Of a stretch of DNA of 64,000 nucleotides, positions 59,801 through 64,000 are shown piece after piece. This DNA is from Paraburkholderia sejongensis. Its GTDB lineage: Bacteria > Pseudomonadota > Gammaproteobacteria > Burkholderiales > Burkholderiaceae. Each line of letters opens with the position of its first letter. Position 1 is the stretch's first letter. Both the position numbers and the translations under genes were made by a program. The stretch lies in NCBI RefSeq assembly GCF_020880815.1, contig NZ_JAJITD010000014.1, forward strand, positions 120,583 through 184,582, written 5' to 3'. A model generated the notes under the pieces. The model did not search any database and was not told where the DNA came from. It saw only the letters and a list, made by a program, of their open reading frames with translations.

Positions 59801-62800
59801 CAGATGGCCGCGGGTACGCTGAACGTCTCGGGGTCGACAGTGACGAATACCGGCGCGCTCTCAGGGCTGACCGCGGCGAACATCGATGCAACCAACCTCG
59901 TCAACAGCGGCACCGTATATGGACCGGCAGTGAACGTGTCGGTCGCGAACAGCACGACTAACAACGGCGCGCTGATGGCAACCAATGCGCTCACGTTGAC
60001 GAGCGGTGTGCTCGACAACAGCAACGGTGTCATTTTTGCGGGCGATGTGAATAACCCGACCGCTGCCACAGGGGACGTGACGGTCAAGGTGACGGGTGCT
60101 AACGGCACTTTCGTCAACACGAATGGGCAGATCCTCGGACAGAACAGCGTGACCCTGAATCTGCCGCAGCAGACCGTCGATCTATCGTCTGCTACCTTCG
60201 GCACGGTGAACGGCGGTAATGCGCTGAACCTGTCGGTGGCGGCGATCGACAACGGCGGAAGCTGGACACTGCCGGGTACGAAGGTGACTGTTTCGGCTTC
60301 CCAGGGAATAACCAATACCGGAACGATTGGGCAGGCGGCAGGCTCGCTCGCGCTCAACGGCGCCGTCGCCAATAGCGGCACCATTGCCGCGCAGGATCTG
60401 ACGATCAATGGCAACCTCGCCAATCAGGCTGGCGCGACCGTACAGGCGGGTGACGCGTTCACCCTGAACGGTTCGGGCACGAACGCGGGCGTCGTCGAGG
60501 CGCTGAACAGTCTCACCATCAGCGGCGCGAGTTACGACAATTCGAACGGTACGACGAGGGCCGGTACCGGCTCGGCGGGCAGCGGCAACATGGTGATCAA
60601 CCTGTCGGGCGACCTCACCAATGGCGGCGGTTCGATCACGGCGACCAACGATCTGACGCTGACAGCAGCAAACGTGATCAATTCCGGCGCGTCGGGTTCC
60701 GGCGCGACCACGACTACGACGACGGTCATCGAAAATCCGGCGCTGCTCATGGCACTCGTAGTCGGCTCCGATACGCTTGACGAGGCTACGATATACGGTG
60801 CCGAGAATGGCTTCTGTTGCGATATCACCTCGACGCCACAAAAGGTGACACTCGCGGACGCGCTATCGGCTAACGGCACCGCGACAGGTGTCACGGAAGG
60901 GGTTCTTACGCTGCTGCCGGGCAGCCCGCCGGTGTCGACCTCGGGCACGGTGACGTTTGTCCAGGTTGCGGTTCCGACGGCATCCGGTGGCACGCAGAAC
61001 CTGTGGTTTGTCGAAACGCCGGATAACGCGGGTCTGGCGATCGCCAGGAAAACGATCGCATTGCCAACGGTGACCGAAACGACGACCACGACCGGCGGTG
61101 TGCCGGGTGCCAGTTCGGTGATCGCCGCGGGCCATGATCTCAATCTGCGTGCGGGCAGCCTGAACAATAAAGGCGGGACAGTCAGCGCGGGCAACGACGC
61201 CAACATCAATGTGCAGTCGCTCGACAATAGCGGCTCGACGTATAGCTCGACGGTGACCGACGGCGTCGATCTCGCGTCGCTGAATACGTTCCTCGCGGCT
61301 GCGCCATCCACGATTTCGATCTGGAACAACTACTTCGGCGATATGGCGGTCGGGCCCTACACGTCCGGTTACTACATTGCGCCGCCGGGCATCACGCTTT
61401 ATTCGCCCGGAGCCGTCACACCGGTATCGACCTCGTCGTCGGTAACGGTGCAGGGCCCAACCGGTCAGATCGTGGCCGGTCACAACGTGAATCTCGCGGG
61501 CGGCGATCTCACGAACGCGGGCACGATCGCTGCCGTGAACGACGTGAACATCACCGCGAACAGCTTCACGAACCAGGGCACCAACACCGGCACGATGACG
61601 ACCACGGCGGGCTGTGCGGCCGGCTATAGCGGCTGTACAGCGGGGACAACGACCAACGACGCTTCGCAGACCTACAGTTACCAGCAGATCAACGCGAACG
61701 TCACGGCGGGCAACGATATCGTCATCGCCGCGAACGCGGTCGGCAATAACTACGGCAACCTCGTCGCCGGACGAAACGTCGTGATCGGCGGTGCGGGTAC
61801 AAGCGCAGGCGATGGCTCGAGCACGCCGACGAACCTGACGCAGGCTGCGAGCGTGACGAATACATCGGGAGCGATCGCGGCTGGCAACGACGTCGATATC
61901 AATGCAGCGCGTCTGGTGAACACGATCGCGGCGCCGGTGCAGGTCCACGAAAACTATGGCAGCGCGAAGCCGTTCACGGGCTGCTCGTCGAACTGCGAGG
62001 CGTATGTCGATGTGCAGTCGGCCAGTCCCGCGACGATCACGGCGAATCATGACGTCAACCTGAGCGCGGGTACGTTCGCGAATACGGGTAGCCTCGTGAC
62101 GGGTCTGAACAACGTCACGATCAATGCGACGACGGCGGCGTCGAGCGATAACCAGTATCTCAACGCGTACTGGCACGCGAACCTGTCGTATTACGATGCG
62201 AACTTCGCGGCCTGGGGCTGCGCGGGCAACACCGCGCTGTGCGCGTCGCTTTACGGCGGCGCTTACCAGAGCGCGCAGGCGCAGGATCCGGCGGGGTTGC
62301 CGGGTGCGGCCGGTCTGCCGAATTTCGTGCCGGGGACGATCCAGGCTGGCAACACGCTCGCGGTGAACTCGCCGACGCTGACCAATACGGGCAACGTCAT
62401 CGGTCAGACGGTGAATCTGACGGGCTCCACGCTCGTCAATGGCCTGACGAACCCGAATGCCTATACCCCACCGCCGGCGGTGGCCGGTCAGGTAATTACA
62501 CTGGGACCGCCCTCGGTGCCGTCTACGGCGACCACGACCGTCAACGCAGCGGGTGTGGTGACGAACCTCGCGGGTCAGCCGGTCTCCGTGACGGGGGCCG
62601 CGGGTCTGCCGTCCTACTCGCCGATTGGCGTGACGACCGTGGGCAAGCCGGTCGCACCGGCCGTTGGCAGCACGAGCGTTCCGACGGGCACGACCGTGAC
62701 GACGGTGGCCGGGCAGAAGTTGAACGTGACGTATCTGCTCAATAACCCGGCGTCGGCGGTAACGGGCGATCTGTCGCCCGCCGCGTTGCTCGCGGCACTC

Positions 62801-63814
62801 CCCGCGAGTCTGCAGCCCGCTACGACGCAGTTCTACTACGACCCGTACACGCAGGCACAGCAGGTGGAGCAGGCGGCGCTTCAGGCGACGGGCAAGTCGA
62901 GCTTCTACGCGCTGCCGGCGCAGACCGACAGCCAGACGCAACAGACGGTCAACAACCTCGACACGGCGGCGCTGTATGGCGCTGCGCTGCAGTATGCGGA
63001 GCAGAACAACGTTGCGCTCGGCACGCAGCTGAGCCAGGCGCAGCTCGCACTGATCGATGCGCCGATGCTGTGGTACGTCGAAGAGACGGTGCCCGAGCCG
63101 GGTTGTACGGCAACGGGTAACGGCGCATGCCCGACCGTCCAGGCGTTGATGCCCGAAGTGCTGCTGCCGCAGAATTTCGCGACTGTGAATGCGGACGGCA
63201 CGATTAGCGGCACGAATGTCGCGTTGAACTACGCGAACAGCATTCTCAACACCGGCTCTGTCAGCGCGGAGAACCTGAGCATCAGCACCTGCTCGCTGAC
63301 CAATGAGCAGCGTTCGACCAACGTCGGCGCCATCTACGAGAAACTGGCCGGCGGCGCGGGCGTGACGGAGACGACGGGAACAGTAGTGCAGCAGGGCGGC
63401 CTGATGACCGCGGCGAACTACCAGCTCAACGTCGATACGCTGAACCAGATAGGCGGAGCACTGCAGCAGGTCAACGCCGACGGCAGCGCGAACGATGCAG
63501 CGAGCGCGCAACTGCTGGCGAACCTGAAGGCGCAGCTCGCGGGCAACTTCACGCAGTCTTCCGTGAACGACAACCTGCACACGTCGGTCGTGGCAGACCA
63601 GGGCATGAGTGTGCTCGGCACCGTTTTCATGATGACGGTGATGACCGTGATCTCGATTGGCGCGGCTGGAGCAGCCTCCGCCGCGATCGGTGCGATGGCC
63701 AGCGCCGCGGGTGAAGCGGCGGGCTCGGGGGCGACGTTTGCGGCGGCCGGTTCGGGAGCGGGTGCATTGGGCGCGGGGGGGGTGCGGACAAAATCCTGGA
63801 CTACCTGGAGGTAG
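56810..63814 (+). CDS. filamentous haemagglutinin/CdiA-like two-partner secretion exoprotein, 3' end cut off by an IS element
   Basis: 2334 residues as it stands. An extended, basic N terminus leads to a signal peptide (WIMVVVMYFTPALLLAEATVQA, cleavage near 86). The TPS secretion domain spans about 90-350 with NPNGLSVNGLSL and the helix-forming GPLEVFGSPASIIISNPNG. Then come some 1600 residues of haemagglutinin-type beta-helix repeats rich in Asn, Gly, Thr and Val (GDLTVN, AGRDLTING, NNVTINA types). Near the C terminus is a hydrophobic stretch (about 2262-2305). The last codons, VRTKSWTTWR, are read from the left end of the inserted element, so the native C terminus, including any toxin tip, is missing. 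No TpsB transporter gene lies upstream. The GTG at 56810 is the best start seen but is not certain. Confidence 0.88.
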   Translation: MWNRNQKNNHDNELETGMGFKSHLLAARLLQRDLARFGAWTERRFAAPSCDDGARRPQWMRATAWIMVVVMYFTPALLLAEATVQAAPIVDPRAPISFRPTITQTSTGVAAVNIAAPNANGLSANQYSSFNVDSSGLVLNNSPMPGTPLLGGTLGGNPNLNGRAATTILNQVTSTASSILAGPLEVFGSPASIIISNPNGLSVNGLSLTNAPGLVLTTGVPQFITGAGGGATSFANAGAVAYSVSSGNVTIKGPAGVNGPGTGVEGTVGNIDLIGQSVTLNAPLHANQTVNVITGNQTVIPGTTGNSGTSYATSNIAAGPASAIAVDASRYGSVTAGQIYIVSTAAGEGVNMQGPLAATAGNLSVNANGDITVGQTFANQNVSLTSAGKVTIGDTGLANQNYTVNAAGDINATGSVSAGRDVVLTAGNNLNAASVGANGQASLVAGNSMALGSLSANAISLQTGTGDLTVNSALTAPDTIAATAGRDLTINGAVQGGSTVALSGARHATVNGSVAAVRDTAITAQTGSVSVSGNVQSNGAIATTAARDIALGGTVQAQGPVTVTAANGSITGQGQVASANGAVSLAAGQNVRMGGSVQAGTNLSVRAGADATLDGTLTAPGSVSVTTGRDATLAGAVTAGATLAVDAARNASIDGAAASLGNMTLSASAGTLATTGDVVSVGTLDASGQQGVNLGGTVYSRGNASIGSGAGAVAVEGTLSSPGAITVNAAQDATVAGALHSGGDTTVNAGGNVALNGGLEADGNGNAAVNAGGNLTGNGAINVANNTTLTAGSSIALTGALQTGNDLGVAAARDLTTGAVTAVGNANVTATNGSATLGGDVVTGGNLSVSAGTDVNAQTNVTALGDLNLNARSGNLTASGAVSTAGNATLNAGQALTLDSQTSASGNATLTGANISTHDVGVGGNLTATAAQNLDTSAGTLSANGTATLAGATVTTGNLLIGGTYSATGSQSLTTIGTGAYLGDATLAGGMVTTAGTQMAAGTLNVSGSTVTNTGALSGLTAANIDATNLVNSGTVYGPAVNVSVANSTTNNGALMATNALTLTSGVLDNSNGVIFAGDVNNPTAATGDVTVKVTGANGTFVNTNGQILGQNSVTLNLPQQTVDLSSATFGTVNGGNALNLSVAAIDNGGSWTLPGTKVTVSASQGITNTGTIGQAAGSLALNGAVANSGTIAAQDLTINGNLANQAGATVQAGDAFTLNGSGTNAGVVEALNSLTISGASYDNSNGTTRAGTGSAGSGNMVINLSGDLTNGGGSITATNDLTLTAANVINSGASGSGATTTTTTVIENPALLMALVVGSDTLDEATIYGAENGFCCDITSTPQKVTLADALSANGTATGVTEGVLTLLPGSPPVSTSGTVTFVQVAVPTASGGTQNLWFVETPDNAGLAIARKTIALPTVTETTTTTGGVPGASSVIAAGHDLNLRAGSLNNKGGTVSAGNDANINVQSLDNSGSTYSSTVTDGVDLASLNTFLAAAPSTISIWNNYFGDMAVGPYTSGYYIAPPGITLYSPGAVTPVSTSSSVTVQGPTGQIVAGHNVNLAGGDLTNAGTIAAVNDVNITANSFTNQGTNTGTMTTTAGCAAGYSGCTAGTTTNDASQTYSYQQINANVTAGNDIVIAANAVGNNYGNLVAGRNVVIGGAGTSAGDGSSTPTNLTQAASVTNTSGAIAAGNDVDINAARLVNTIAAPVQVHENYGSAKPFTGCSSNCEAYVDVQSASPATITANHDVNLSAGTFANTGSLVTGLNNVTINATTAASSDNQYLNAYWHANLSYYDANFAAWGCAGNTALCASLYGGAYQSAQAQDPAGLPGAAGLPNFVPGTIQAGNTLAVNSPTLTNTGNVIGQTVNLTGSTLVNGLTNPNAYTPPPAVAGQVITLGPPSVPSTATTTVNAAGVVTNLAGQPVSVTGAAGLPSYSPIGVTTVGKPVAPAVGSTSVPTGTTVTTVAGQKLNVTYLLNNPASAVTGDLSPAALLAALPASLQPATTQFYYDPYTQAQQVEQAALQATGKSSFYALPAQTDSQTQQTVNNLDTAALYGAALQYAEQNNVALGTQLSQAQLALIDAPMLWYVEETVPEPGCTATGNGACPTVQALMPEVLLPQNFATVNADGTISGTNVALNYANSILNTGSVSAENLSISTCSLTNEQRSTNVGAIYEKLAGGAGVTETTGTVVQQGGLMTAANYQLNVDTLNQIGGALQQVNADGSANDAASAQLLANLKAQLAGNFTQSSVNDNLHTSVVADQGMSVLGTVFMMTVMTVISIGAAGAASAAIGAMASAAGEAAGSGATFAAAGSGAGALGAGGVRTKSWTTWR

Positions 63815-63817
63815 TCC
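63798..63817 (+). promoter_or_regulatory. hairpin trapping the transposase ribosome-binding site
   Basis: GGACTACC-TGGA-GGTAGTCC, a perfect 8-bp stem with a 4-nt loop that ends exactly at the GTG start codon. The Shine-Dalgarno GGAGG (63807-63811) lies across loop and stem, so read-through RNA would hide it. Confidence 0.6.
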
Positions 63818-64000
63818 GTGTACTCGTACGAAGACCGCATTCGAGCAGTTCATCTCTATCTGAAGTTGGGCAAGCGGATCAGGGCGACCATCAGACAGCT
63901 GGGTTACCCGACAAAGAATTCGCTGAAGGCGTGGCATCGCGAGTACGAACGGTGCCATGATTTGCGAGCTGGCTATGTTCGTGCCGCGCCAAGGTATTCG
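63818..64000 (+). CDS. IS3-family transposase OrfA-like protein, N-terminal 61 codons
   Basis: GTG at 63818 with GGAGG 6 nt ahead opens a frame starting YSYEDRIRAVHLYLKLGK and continuing ATIRQLGYPTKNSLKAWHREYE to the window edge. This is a helix-turn-helix DNA-binding head of the type found in IS3-family OrfA (IS150-like) proteins: RAVHLYLKLGKRIRATIRQLGYP is the helix-turn-helix region. The rest, including any DDE domain, lies beyond 64000. Confidence 0.75.
   Translation, partial: MYSYEDRIRAVHLYLKLGKRIRATIRQLGYPTKNSLKAWHREYERCHDLRAGYVRAAPRYS

Larger units (their letters stand above)
63783..64000 (+). mobile_element. left end of an IS3-family-like insertion sequence
   Basis: From about 63783 (TGCGGACAAAATCC) the sequence stops resembling the exoprotein and holds a transposase reading frame to the window edge. 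A TG at the tip fits IS3-type ends, and the exact boundary and target duplication cannot be fixed without the right end. It interrupts the exoprotein gene. Confidence 0.7.

Noticed and set aside
57900..62600. Tandem DNA repeats or CRISPR-like array in the exoprotein gene
   Set aside because: Repetition is at the protein motif level (beta-helix turns); the DNA units are not regular or identical.
60863..63958. 1031-codon open frame on minus through the exoprotein gene
   Set aside because: Arg/His-rich, without domains; it mirrors the Asn/Gly/Thr-rich repeats of the plus-strand gene in a GC-rich genome.

Overview
The window looks like a chromosomal segment of a Burkholderiaceae bacterium, most probably Paraburkholderia or a close relative. 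The evidence is high GC with GC-rich third positions, a Burkholderia-type trimeric porin, an extra groES-groEL pair, many LysR/GntR/AraC/TetR-controlled catabolic modules, and the style of the protein sequences. No rRNA, tRNA or CRISPR array was seen.

Layout. 1-1175: start of groEL plus groES (minus strand). 1419-10140: organosulfonate module, with an alpha-ketoglutarate dioxygenase and SoxC/SoxD-type sulfite dehydrogenase on plus, converging on an FMNH2 monooxygenase and an SsuB-C-C-A-type ABC importer on minus. 10457-13477: basic amino acid ABC importer. 14047-15246: BenE. 15277-19068: tetR-hlyD-ABC drug efflux operon. 19413-20190: frameshifted Tlde1/DUF2778-type peptidoglycan-active effector with a membrane partner. 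20279-21768: protealysin-like protease with emfourin-like inhibitor, then a 540-residue membrane protein. 23859-28226: beta-keto-acid cleavage module (SDR, MFS, BKACE, AraC regulator). 28364-29026: a second, heavily deleted Tlde1-like gene whose partner survives. 29060-37949: GntR-controlled sugar-acid/uronate catabolic operon. 38546-42189: alcohol dehydrogenase, flavin reductase and a fourfold-repeat membrane protein. 42190-43572: porin and a probable small RNA. 43743-46978: PAP2 phosphatase fusion, and trpS preceded by a Trp leader peptide and attenuator. 47136-52501: LysR-controlled operon with panE-like, VOC, MaoC, CoA-transferase, aroE and aroQ genes. 52596-56316: DMT exporter, ShiA-like MFS and intradiol dioxygenase. 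56810-64000: a large FHA/CdiA-like exoprotein cut off by an IS3-like element.

How the genes fit together. Most blocks are self-contained uptake-plus-breakdown units with their own regulator and visible palindromic operators. The sulfonate block imports sulfonates, splits off sulfite by two oxygenase types and oxidises it to sulfate. The uronate block couples an MFS importer to several dehydrogenases and an altronate-type dehydratase.

The most notable non-standard signals are: (i) a complete ribosome-mediated Trp attenuator in front of trpS rather than a biosynthetic operon; (ii) two Tlde1-like effector loci in different stages of decay that both keep the membrane-protein partner; (iii) an unannotated small RNA behind the porin gene; (iv) an IS transposase whose ribosome-binding site is locked in a perfect hairpin; (v) several suspected one-base deletions in G/C runs, which are either real decay or assembly errors.
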